This document shows, piece after piece, positions 1-5,586 of a stretch of DNA of 7,720 nt. How positions within the stretch are numbered: the first letter of the stretch is position 1; each line of letters begins with the position of its first letter. This DNA comes from Anaerococcus sp. (GTDB lineage: Bacteria; Bacillota; Clostridia; Tissierellales; Peptoniphilaceae): NCBI RefSeq assembly GCF_030825785.1, contig NZ_JAPJPG010000056.1, positions 1 through 7,720 of the forward strand, in the 5' to 3' direction. A program made the position numbers and the translations under genes. The notes below the pieces were generated by a model. The model saw only the letters and a program-made list of their open reading frames with translations, made no database searches and was not told the DNA's origin.

Positions 1-2
1 AT

Positions 3-224
3 AAGGTTGAAGAAACTCAAAGAGTATCTGAACAAGTAAGAAAAGAAGAACTTCACGTAAATAAAACTGGTGATGTTAGAGATGTAAATGATGGTTTAAA
101 TACAGATACAGTTGAAAAAACAAATACTGATACAGTTGAAAGAGAAAATAATGAACAAGTAGTTGAAGAAGAAAAAGAAGAGGGTGGATTCTTAGATAAC
201 CTTTTTGGAAGAAAAGATAAATAA
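3..224 (+). CDS. C-terminal fragment of a DUF2382 (YsnF/AvaK)-like stress protein, 5' end outside window
   Basis: An open frame enters from the left edge (first whole codon at 3) and stops at TAA 222-224, giving 73 visible residues. The start reads KVEETQRVSEQVRKEELHV, which has the alternating charged/hydrophobic pattern of the end of a DUF2382 domain (proteins often named YsnF or AvaK, usually with a PRC-barrel and linked to general stress). After it comes a low-complexity acidic tail containing two copies of N-T-D-T-V-E, an E/K-rich run (about residues 53-60) and a final GGFLDNLFGRKDK, a short hydrophobic patch with a basic end. No membrane segment is visible in this part. The biochemical role of DUF2382 proteins is not established. 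Assignment rests on pattern resemblance over about 25 residues, so the family call is tentative; the reading frame itself is secure because it is followed directly by a terminator. Confidence 0.6.
   Translation, partial: KVEETQRVSEQVRKEELHVNKTGDVRDVNDGLNTDTVEKTNTDTVERENNEQVVEEEKEEGGFLDNLFGRKDK
99..140 (+). repeat. Two-copy 18-base direct repeat inside the DUF2382-like tail
   Basis: The 18 bases at 99-116 (AAT ACA GAT ACA GTT GAA) recur at 123-140 with one synonymous change (ACA to ACT), at a 24-base period. Both copies are in frame and encode NTDTVE. This looks like a small internal duplication in a low-complexity protein tail. Confidence 0.75.
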
Positions 225-236
225 GAATTGACTTTT

Positions 237-265
237 AAGCCAGGAGATTAATCTTCTGGCTTTTT
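237..265 (+). terminator. Intrinsic terminator after the DUF2382-like gene
   Basis: The left arm AGCCAGGAGA (238-247) pairs with TCTTCTGGCT (252-261) through 10 base pairs including one G-U, around a TTAA loop. A further A-T pair (237/262) can close it, and a T-tract runs through 261-265. It begins 13 bases after the stop codon. This is a textbook Rho-independent terminator and separates the first gene from the rqcP cluster. Confidence 0.9.
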
Positions 266-273
266 CTATGCCT

Positions 274-301
274 TTGCCATAACTTACAAAAAAAGTAAAA
301 T
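274..301 (+). promoter_or_regulatory. Candidate sigma-A promoter for the rqcP-divIC-tilS-hpt cluster
   Basis: TTGCCA (274-279, 5 of 6 matches to TTGACA) and TAAAAT (296-301, 5 of 6 to TATAAT) are separated by 16 bases, directly downstream of the preceding terminator. Standard geometry would place the transcription start near 308, which is the A of the rqcP start codon, so the transcript could be leaderless or nearly so. This is a consensus match by eye only. Confidence 0.5.
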
Positions 302-307
302 AGGGGT

Positions 308-553
308 ATGAGAATAGATAAATTTTTGAAAAATGCTAGAGTTATTAAAAGAAGACAAGTTGCTAAAGAGGCTTGTGAAAACGGCAGGGTTAAAATAAAT
401 GAAAAAGAAGCCAAGCCAGGAAGCCTCGTAGAAGAAGGAGACATAGTAGAAGTCGCCTTTGGCAAGAGCAATCTAAAATTTAGGGTCCTAAACTTGATTG
501 ACGGAGCCAAGAAGAACGATGCTTTTTCTATGTATGAGGTTATCGATGAGTAA
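308..553 (+). CDS. rqcP: S4-domain RNA-binding protein, RqcP (YabO)-like
   Basis: This 81-residue protein starts MRIDKFLKNARVIKRRQVAK and carries the S4 core through GRVKINEKEAKPGSLVEEGD (about residues 26-45), closely matching the length and pattern of Bacillus YabO/RqcP. In that family the protein binds the 50S subunit and tRNA during ribosome-associated quality control, helping RqcH add alanine tails to stalled chains. The N-terminal arginines R2, R15 and R16 seen here fall in the RNA-contacting part of the domain. HslR (Hsp15) is the related Gram-negative family, but the short length and the neighbouring divIC favour RqcP. The ATG at 308 fits the family N-terminus exactly, yet the only G-rich stretch (AGGGG, 302-306) lies one base from it, too close for a normal Shine-Dalgarno. 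The stop overlaps the next gene by 8 bases. Confidence 0.88.
   Translation: MRIDKFLKNARVIKRRQVAKEACENGRVKINEKEAKPGSLVEEGDIVEVAFGKSNLKFRVLNLIDGAKKNDAFSMYEVIDE
535..540 (+). promoter_or_regulatory. Ribosome binding site that fixes the divIC start
   Basis: TGAGGT (535-540) lies five bases before the ATG at 546. An in-frame ATG at 498 lacks such a site and would add 16 residues unlike the family (with a run of arginines and cysteine), so translation is taken to begin at 546. Confidence 0.7.
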
Positions 554-863
554 GAAGAATTCGTATCTTAAGCAAAGAAGAAAGAAAAACAAAAGATTTC
601 TATTGACTATCCTATCAATCCTTGCTCTATCGGCGGGATCTTTTAGCCTATACAATAAGGCTATTGAAAAAGAATACGCCAAGGTAAATAAGGATATCGA
701 ATCTTTGAATAAGAAAAAAGAAGACTTGCAAATTACCATCAAGTCCTTGAAGGAAGATTACGACAATAGAAATACTGACGAATTTAAGGAAAAGATTGCA
801 AGAGATAGACTAGATATGGTTAAGAAATCCGAAGTGGTCTATGAAGATGACAATAATAAATAA
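546..863 (+). CDS. divIC: Septum formation initiator, DivIC/FtsB family
   Basis: The product has 105 residues with single-pass topology: a strongly basic cytoplasmic N-terminus (residues 3-17, rich in K and R), one hydrophobic helix (about 18-36), a charged coiled coil (about 38-72) and the family's closing segment EKIARDRLDMVKKSEVVYE (82-100), which matches the 'ARe.LgmVk.GE' signature of DivIC/FtsB. These proteins join FtsL and DivIB/FtsQ at the division site, with the coiled coil outside the membrane, and help activate septal peptidoglycan synthesis. Size and topology are typical. The start at 546 sits inside the last codons of the S4 gene (8-base overlap, ATGAGTAA), which suggests translational coupling, and the same S4-divIC pairing exists in Bacillus apart from the missing yabP/yabQ. 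DivIC and FtsL are hard to separate by sequence, but the ARDRL...GE-like ending and the context favour DivIC. Confidence 0.85.
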   Translation: MSKKNSYLKQRRKKNKRFLLTILSILALSAGSFSLYNKAIEKEYAKVNKDIESLNKKKEDLQITIKSLKEDYDNRNTDEFKEKIARDRLDMVKKSEVVYEDDNNK

Positions 864-2217
864 AGTTAGAGAAACTATAAGAGCAAATAAGCTTATAGAA
901 GAAGGTGACTATATCATAGTCGGCGCAAGCGGAGGTCCCGACAGTCAGTTTTTAATCTATGCTTTGATGGAGCTTAGAAAGGAAATGGATTTTACAATTA
1001 TCCTTGCCCACCTAAACCATCTCCATAGGAGGGAAGCGGATTTTGATGAGAGCCTAGTCGAGGAGACTGCAAAGAAATTTGCCTTAGACTTTAGGAAGAA
1101 AGCAGCGAGTATGGATGAGTACGCCAAGAAATATGGCATATCTTCTGAAGATGCTGGAAGAAGGCTGAGGTATGATTTTTTTAGAGAAATCCAGAAGAAA
1201 TATCCTAAATCAAAAATTGCCGTCGCCCACAATCTAGACGATCAGGCAGAGACTGTCCTTATGAGGATTATTCGAGGAACTGGGGTGGAAGGTCTTAGGT
1301 CTATGGATTATAGGAATGGGGATATAATAAGGCCCATCCTAGACATTAAAAAGGCTAAGATCTTAGATTATTTGAACAGCGAACAAATACCCTATGCAAT
1401 TGATAAGACAAATTTCACGACAGATTATACGAGAAATAAGCTAAGACTTGATATAATTCCAGAGATTGAAAAGATTAATCCAAACTTTAAGGAAAGCCTA
1501 GTCAAGCTTTCTGAGATTGCGACTGATGAGATTTCTATTAGCGATTCCTATATAAAAAACATTTATGAAGATATTATTATTCAAAGAAAAACAGATTCTG
1601 TAAGCTTTGACAAAGAAGCTTTTGAAAGTCATGATAAGGCCATACAAAAAAGACTTGTAAGAAGGGCCATAGGAGAAATAAAGCAGGAAGTTAGAGATAT
1701 ATCCAAGGAAAATATCGATAATTTTTTAAGTCTAGTTGACCTTGCTAATGGGAAATCTATTATAAAAGATGACTTAATTTTTCTTAAGTCCTATAAGTTT
1801 TATAAGATGAGCTTAAGAAAGGAAGATTCACAAAAGAAAACTGGGGAACTTACTATTAATATAGGTGAGGAACTTAGTTTTGGAGGAAAAAGAATCAAGA
1901 TAAGTTCTGTCTCTGATTTTCAGAAAAAACATGGGAAGAATATCGAATATTTCGACAGGGACAAATTAACTTTTCCTCTAAGTGTAAGATTTAGGAAAAA
2001 CGGAGATAAGTTTAAGCCGATTGGCTTGGGTCATAGGAAAAAGATCAAAGACTTTTTTATTGATATGAAGGTAGATAAGGAAAAAAGAGAAAAAATCCCC
2101 CTTATTTTATCAGAAAATGATATAATATGGGTGACATCTTTTAGAAGCTCGGAGGATTACAAGATAGATCCTTCTACAAAAAATATTATAAAGATAGAGG
2201 TATATGATGAAGACTGA
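841..2217 (+). CDS. tilS: tRNA(Ile)-lysidine synthetase TilS
   Basis: The 458-residue protein carries the N-type ATP pyrophosphatase P-loop SGGPDS (30-35), then AHLNH (56-60), the region AHNLDDQAET (129-138), RGTGVEGL (145-152) and the segment DKTNFTTDYTRNKLR (188-202), all diagnostic of TilS. The C-terminal substrate-binding domain is present (about 375-440, with VRFRKNGDKFKPIG and KIKDFFID). TilS adds lysine to C34 of the CAU-anticodon tRNA-Ile, making lysidine so that the tRNA reads AUA and is charged with isoleucine. This activity is essential, and here AUA codons are common. Length is normal for the full, two-domain form. The start at 841 overlaps divIC by 23 bases; ATG 847 is an equally possible start, and neither has a strong Shine-Dalgarno, so coupling to divIC translation is likely. 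The gene is followed by hpt as in most Bacillota. Confidence 0.96.
   Translation: MKMTIINKVRETIRANKLIEEGDYIIVGASGGPDSQFLIYALMELRKEMDFTIILAHLNHLHRREADFDESLVEETAKKFALDFRKKAASMDEYAKKYGISSEDAGRRLRYDFFREIQKKYPKSKIAVAHNLDDQAETVLMRIIRGTGVEGLRSMDYRNGDIIRPILDIKKAKILDYLNSEQIPYAIDKTNFTTDYTRNKLRLDIIPEIEKINPNFKESLVKLSEIATDEISISDSYIKNIYEDIIIQRKTDSVSFDKEAFESHDKAIQKRLVRRAIGEIKQEVRDISKENIDNFLSLVDLANGKSIIKDDLIFLKSYKFYKMSLRKEDSQKKTGELTINIGEELSFGGKRIKISSVSDFQKKHGKNIEYFDRDKLTFPLSVRFRKNGDKFKPIGLGHRKKIKDFFIDMKVDKEKREKIPLILSENDIIWVTSFRSSEDYKIDPSTKNIIKIEVYDED
2196..2200 (+). promoter_or_regulatory. Ribosome binding site deciding between two hpt start codons
   Basis: AGAGG (2196-2200) is three bases from ATG 2204 and six bases from the adjacent in-frame ATG 2207. 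The six-base spacing is the more usual one, so 2207 is preferred; the difference is a single methionine. Confidence 0.55.
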
Positions 2218-2776
2218 CTACAGTGACATAATTGAAAGAGTATTGATTGATGAGGAAAGTTTGAAGCTAAAGATAGAACAATTAGCGAAGACCATCAACA
2301 GTCATTACGAGAATAAAGATACTTTAATTCTCGTAGGAATTCTCAAGGGTTCGGTAATGTTTATGGCGGAACTTGCCAAAAGTTTAAATATCGACCTTCA
2401 GATGGACTTTATGGTAGTTTCTTCTTATGCAGAAAATACCTATTCAAGTGGAAATGTCAAAATCCTAAAGGACCTTGATATTGATATCAAAGACAAGGAA
2501 GTTCTAATAGTCGAAGATATAATAGATACAGGCTATACCTTAAAGAAGACCAAGGAAAATCTAATAAATAGAGAAGCAAAAGACGTAAGAATTGTAACCT
2601 TACTAGATAAACCTGAAAGAAGAGAAGTAGAAATTAAGCCTGACTGGACAGGATTTAAGATACCAAATGAGTTTGTTGTAGGCTTTGGTCTAGACTTCGA
2701 TCAAATGTATAGGAACCTACCATATATTGGCGTTGTCAAAAGATCATTTTATGAAAATATAGAAGATGCTAAATAG
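2207..2776 (+). CDS. hpt: Hypoxanthine(-guanine) phosphoribosyltransferase
   Basis: The protein is 189 residues from ATG 2207 (190 from 2204) and is a type I phosphoribosyltransferase. It shows, counted from 2204, the pyrophosphate loop VGILKGS (44-50), the flexible-loop SSY (73-75), the PRPP-binding signature VEDIIDTGYT (103-112) and the purine-binding end IPNEFVVGFGLDF (153-165) followed by YRNLPYIGVVK (169-179). It makes IMP or GMP from hypoxanthine or guanine and PRPP in the cytoplasm. All expected motifs are present and the length is normal. The start overlaps the tilS stop by 11-14 bases. In Bacillus subtilis TilS and HprT have been reported to act together on expression of the neighbouring ftsH; here ftsH does not follow. 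The stop codon lies inside the stem of a terminator-like hairpin. Confidence 0.95.
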   Translation: MKTDYSDIIERVLIDEESLKLKIEQLAKTINSHYENKDTLILVGILKGSVMFMAELAKSLNIDLQMDFMVVSSYAENTYSSGNVKILKDLDIDIKDKEVLIVEDIIDTGYTLKKTKENLINREAKDVRIVTLLDKPERREVEIKPDWTGFKIPNEFVVGFGLDFDQMYRNLPYIGVVKRSFYENIEDAK

Positions 2777-2799
2777 GTCTTTGGGCCTATTTTGTTTTT
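2771..2799 (+). terminator. Terminator-like hairpin overlapping the hpt stop codon
   Basis: AAATAGG (2771-2777) pairs exactly with CCTATTT (2786-2792). One G-U pair and one C-G pair extend the stem to nine pairs around a TTTG loop, and the tail is TTTT-G-TTTTT (2790-2799). The TAG stop of hpt (2774-2776) is part of the left arm, so a ribosome finishing hpt would cover the stem. The strong Shine-Dalgarno of the next gene begins two bases after the T-tract. Confidence 0.7.
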
Positions 2800-2810
2800 G
2801 AGGAGGAAAA

Positions 2811-3302
2811 ATGAGGAATTTAGATTCGATGATTATAATTATGTATGGGGCAATAGTAATATTTTTCCTATACAGAATATATAAACAAATGAAAGATAAG
2901 AAAAAGCTTGAAGGAGGAATATCAACATTTAAGAGACCTTCATCTAGCTTTGAGATGATTCTTTTTTCGGTATTAGTTGTAACTGGTGGGGTAAATTTCT
3001 ACGCAGGATACCAACAAGGAAATAAACAAAGTATGCTAACAGCTCTTGTAATGATTGCTCTTGCAATTGTATTTATGATATCAACAAGGGCCAAGCTAAG
3101 TCTTGCAGAAAATGGTATCCTCGCTAATTCCAACTTTAGAACTTACAAGGAAATTAGAAAATGGGGCTTTGATACAGACAATGGAGACCTTGTTATGGTT
3201 GTCAAAGATAGTAAGGGCGAAAATCGTGAATCAACTAAGGTTAGAAAAGAAGATATAGAAGAGATAAATAAGCTAATTAGAAAATATAAGTTAGGCAAAT
3301 AA
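2811..3302 (+). CDS. Uncharacterised three-helix membrane protein in the usual ftsH position
   Basis: The product has 163 residues with three hydrophobic segments (about 6-24, 48-67 and 73-91), a basic loop after the first (K25-K32, K41-R42) and a soluble C-terminal domain (about 95-163). That domain contains LSLAENGILANSNFRTYKEI followed by an RKWGFD stretch and a K/R/E-rich helix at the end. The pattern of helices followed by a small domain with a conserved-looking 'GI...f..y.ei..W' element resembles small Bacillota membrane families of the DUF5673 or YcxB-like kind; I cannot name the family with confidence and assign no function. AGGAGG at 2801-2806, four bases before the ATG, is one of the best Shine-Dalgarno sites in the window. 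The gene sits between the hpt hairpin and the coaX promoter, where ftsH lies in many relatives. It has no AAA ATPase or protease motif and is not an ftsH remnant. Confidence 0.85.
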   Translation: MRNLDSMIIIMYGAIVIFFLYRIYKQMKDKKKLEGGISTFKRPSSSFEMILFSVLVVTGGVNFYAGYQQGNKQSMLTALVMIALAIVFMISTRAKLSLAENGILANSNFRTYKEIRKWGFDTDNGDLVMVVKDSKGENRESTKVRKEDIEEINKLIRKYKLGK

Positions 3303-3304
3303 GC

Positions 3305-3332
3305 TTGAAATTTCACCAAATAACCGTATCAT
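3305..3332 (+). promoter_or_regulatory. Candidate sigma-A promoter for coaX-dusB-greA-lysS
   Basis: TTGAAA (3305-3310) and TATCAT (3327-3332) are spaced by 16 bases, each a good match to the consensus hexamers, and lie in the only gap of useful size between the membrane protein and coaX. The predicted start near 3339 leaves a leader of about 28 bases containing the Shine-Dalgarno GGAG (3358-3361), five bases before the coaX ATG. This was judged by eye. Confidence 0.5.
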
Positions 3333-3366
3333 ATAAGAGTTAATTTGAAAGTGATTTGGAGATTTT

Positions 3367-4158
3367 ATGTTATTAGTAATAGATATCGGAAACACTAATA
3401 CGGTTATAGGTGTTTACGAGAAAGAAAATTTGAAATCTAGATTTAGAGTGGCGACCGACCTCAAAAAGACAAGTGATGAATTGGTTGCTACTTTATTTAA
3501 TATGCTAGCAATTAAGAAAATTAGAGTAGAAGACATCGAAGATACTATAATGAGTTGTGTTGTACCAGACGTTATGTATAACTGGCAGTCTGCTAATAGG
3601 AAGCTCTTTGATAGGGAAGCTATAGTAGTAGATTCTGATACGCCAACCTTTCTTACGATTGAATATGAGAATCCTAGAGAAGTAGGAGCTGACAGGATTG
3701 TCGATGCTGTAGCTGCCTTTAGCAAATATGGAGGACCAACTATAGTTGTAGATATGGGAACAGCCATTACTTTTGATGTAATTACGGAAGATAGAAAGTA
3801 TCTCGGTGGTTCAATTGCTCCAGGTATAAGAATCGCCCAAGATGGACTTTTTGGTTCTACTGCCAAACTACCTAAGATCGAGCTTATGGAGCCAGAATCT
3901 GCTATTGGTAAGAATACATCTGAATCGATCAATGCAGGTATAATATTTGGCTATATAGGAATGATTGATAATATAATTTCAATCTTAGAGAAAGAAATGG
4001 TAGATAAGTACGATATAGACGAAAGCGATATAACAGTTGTAGCTACGGGAGGTTTCTCTGAGCTAATCTCAGCATCTAGTAAATTTATTGAAATTATAGA
4101 ACCTGATCTAATGCTTGAGGGATTGAGACTAATCTATGAGAGAAACAAAAATCTTTAA
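3367..4158 (+). CDS. coaX: Type III pantothenate kinase
   Basis: This 263-residue protein has the ASKHA-fold motifs of CoaX: the phosphate loop DIGNTNTVIG (6-15) with D6, ENPREVGADRIVDA (101-114) with the pantothenate-binding GADR and proposed catalytic D109, DMGTAITFDV (129-138), GGSIAPGI (147-154) and a C-terminal ATGG (226-229). It phosphorylates pantothenate with ATP, the first step of coenzyme A synthesis. Type III enzymes need a monovalent cation and, unlike CoaA, are not feedback-inhibited by CoA. Length and motifs are normal. The hpt-to-coaX-to-dusB-to-lysS order follows the Bacillus block with the folate and cysteine genes removed. The ATG at 3367 gives the exact family N-terminus and has a good ribosome site. 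The 3' end overlaps dusB by 23 bases. Confidence 0.96.
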   Translation: MLLVIDIGNTNTVIGVYEKENLKSRFRVATDLKKTSDELVATLFNMLAIKKIRVEDIEDTIMSCVVPDVMYNWQSANRKLFDREAIVVDSDTPTFLTIEYENPREVGADRIVDAVAAFSKYGGPTIVVDMGTAITFDVITEDRKYLGGSIAPGIRIAQDGLFGSTAKLPKIELMEPESAIGKNTSESINAGIIFGYIGMIDNIISILEKEMVDKYDIDESDITVVATGGFSELISASSKFIEIIEPDLMLEGLRLIYERNKNL

Positions 4159-5116
4159 TGAAATAATGCTTGCTCCCATGGCGGGAATTACCGATTCAGC
4201 CTTTAGGCAAATCTGCGAAGAAAATGGCTGTGATAAGACCTTTACCGAAATGGTATCAGTAAACGCCCTTGATTTTAATAATAAGGCGACAGAAGAGATA
4301 ATGTATACAGCTGATAGTGAGAAAAACTGCAATATTCAGATTTTCGGAAAAGACTGTGATATTATCGAAAGAGTTATCAAGGATAAGATAAATCCTAGGG
4401 AAGACTTTAAGGAAATAAGCTTTAATATGGGCTGTCCTGCTCCTAAGATATATAATAACGGACAAGGCTCAGCTTTAATGAGAGATGTGAAGAAAGTCTA
4501 TGAGATAGGCAAATGCCTTAAAGAATCCACAGACAAGATTGTCAATGTTAAAATCAGAATGGGTATTGATGATGATTCTATAAACTATATAGATGTCGGA
4601 AAGGCCTTGGAAGATAGCGGTATAGATTACGTCATCCTTCATGGTAGAACTCGTAAGCAACAGTATTCCGGCAAGGCTGATTGGGTGGCTATTAGAAAAC
4701 TTAAAGAGACCTTATCGATTCCTGTTATAGCCAACGGTGATGTCTTTAGTGTTAAAGATTACAAAAATATACTAGATGTAACCAAGGCAGACGGAGTAAT
4801 GATAGCTAGAGGGGCTATGGGTAATCCCTTTATTTTTAGACAGATTAAAGATTACATCCAAGGGAAAGAGACTAGACCCATAAGATATGAGGATATACTT
4901 TATACTATAAAAAGACAATATGATCTATCTCTTAGGTACAAGCCTGAAAAACTCGTTATAAATCAAATGAGAAAGCATGTCGGTTGGTACATCAAAGGCC
5001 TACCACAAGCTGCAAGCTATAGGGATAGGGTAAATAAATTAAAAACTAGTGAAGAAATATTTGAATTACTAGAAGAATATAGGAAATTTTTAGAGGATAA
5101 TTATGACAGAAAATAA
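4136..5116 (+). CDS. dusB: tRNA-dihydrouridine synthase, DusB-type
   Basis: The 326-residue FMN-dependent TIM-barrel enzyme opens with MLAPMAGITDSAFR (11-24), followed by TEMVSVNAL (37-45). It has the catalytic cysteine C100 in NMGCPAPK, the strand LHGRTRKQQYSG (168-179), IANGDV (198-203) and the flavin phosphate-binding region GVMIARGAMGNPFIF (220-234). A helical C-terminal domain contains MRKHVGWYIKGLP (278-290), typical of DusB. It reduces uridines in the tRNA D-loop with NADPH. Everything needed appears present. The start overlaps coaX by 23 bases and has only a weak, distant G-rich site (GAGGGA, 4117-4122), so translation probably depends on coaX. The N-terminus is a few residues shorter than usual, but no better upstream start is evident. 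The end overlaps greA by 14 bases. Confidence 0.95.
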   Translation: MRETKIFNEIMLAPMAGITDSAFRQICEENGCDKTFTEMVSVNALDFNNKATEEIMYTADSEKNCNIQIFGKDCDIIERVIKDKINPREDFKEISFNMGCPAPKIYNNGQGSALMRDVKKVYEIGKCLKESTDKIVNVKIRMGIDDDSINYIDVGKALEDSGIDYVILHGRTRKQQYSGKADWVAIRKLKETLSIPVIANGDVFSVKDYKNILDVTKADGVMIARGAMGNPFIFRQIKDYIQGKETRPIRYEDILYTIKRQYDLSLRYKPEKLVINQMRKHVGWYIKGLPQAASYRDRVNKLKTSEEIFELLEEYRKFLEDNYDRK

Positions 5117-5576
5117 AGAAGTAATATTAAGTAAAGAATATTTAGAAAAACTTGAAGATGAACTAGAATATCTTAAGACCAAAAAGCGTCCAGAAATTGC
5201 TGAAAAAATCAAAGTAGCAAGAAGCTTCGGTGACCTTTCAGAAAACGCAGACTACGATGAGGCTAAAAACGAGCAAGGTGAAGTTGAATCTAGGATTGCC
5301 AAGGTTGAAGATATGATTAGAAACGCCAAGACAATCGAAGTTGTTGAAAACTCTGATGAAGTTGGTGTTGGAAATACTGTGACAGTTTACGATGAAGAAT
5401 TCGACGAAGATTTGGAATATAAAATCGTAGGTACTGCTGAATCAAATCCACTTGAAGGATTTATTTCTAATGAATCGCCAGTTGGTGCTGCCCTTATCGG
5501 AAAAAAGGTAGATGAAAGAGTAGAAGTAAGCACACCAAATGGAAAGATGTATTTTGTAATCAAAAATATTAAGTAA
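5103..5576 (+). CDS. greA: Transcription elongation factor GreA
   Basis: At 157 residues the protein has the full GreA layout: an N-terminal antiparallel coiled coil (about 8-78) whose tip carries GDLSENADYDEAK (43-55) with the two acidic residues D44 and E47, and an FKBP-like C-terminal domain (about 84-157) with ISNESPVGAALIGKK. GreA enters the secondary channel of RNA polymerase, and the tip acids hold a metal ion so that backtracked RNA is cleaved and elongation resumes. The acidic tip distinguishes it from Gfh-type inhibitors. AGAGGA (5092-5097) sits five bases before the ATG, inside the end of dusB. The dusB-greA-lysS order is frequent in clostridia-like genomes. Length is normal and nothing is missing. 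Confidence 0.97.
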   Translation: MTENKEVILSKEYLEKLEDELEYLKTKKRPEIAEKIKVARSFGDLSENADYDEAKNEQGEVESRIAKVEDMIRNAKTIEVVENSDEVGVGNTVTVYDEEFDEDLEYKIVGTAESNPLEGFISNESPVGAALIGKKVDERVEVSTPNGKMYFVIKNIK

Positions 5577-5581
5577 AGGAG
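5575..5581 (+). promoter_or_regulatory. Strong ribosome binding site of lysS overlapping the greA stop
   Basis: AAAGGAG (5575-5581) begins in the greA stop codon (5574-5576) and is five bases from the lysS ATG at 5587. It leaves no room for a T-box or other leader directly in front of lysS, so lysS must be read from an upstream promoter. Confidence 0.75.
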
Positions 5582-5586
5582 AAGAC

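Noticed and set aside
498..545. Upstream in-frame extension of divIC starting at ATG 498
   Set aside because: The added 16 residues do not resemble the family, there is no ribosome site, and ATG 546 has TGAGGT at the right spacing and gives a normal N-terminus.
957..1232. Minus-strand open frame opposite tilS
   Set aside because: It mirrors the conserved ATP-binding part of tilS; its composition is rich in W, F and S, as expected from an antisense shadow.
3316..3359. CCAAAT (3316-3321) could pair with ATTTGG (3354-3359) and hide the coaX ribosome site
   Set aside because: The pairing is only six bases, and the upstream half lies before the predicted transcription start, so it would not be in the main transcript.
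3414..3932. Long minus-strand open frame (172 residues) inside coaX
   Set aside because: It lies wholly opposite a well-supported kinase gene, its serine/isoleucine-rich translation resembles no family I know, and no promoter or ribosome site supports it. It is a mirror of the coaX codon pattern.
5577..5586. T-box or lysine riboswitch control of lysS
   Set aside because: Only 10 bases separate greA and lysS, and the short coaX leader shows no T-box or lysine-riboswitch structure.
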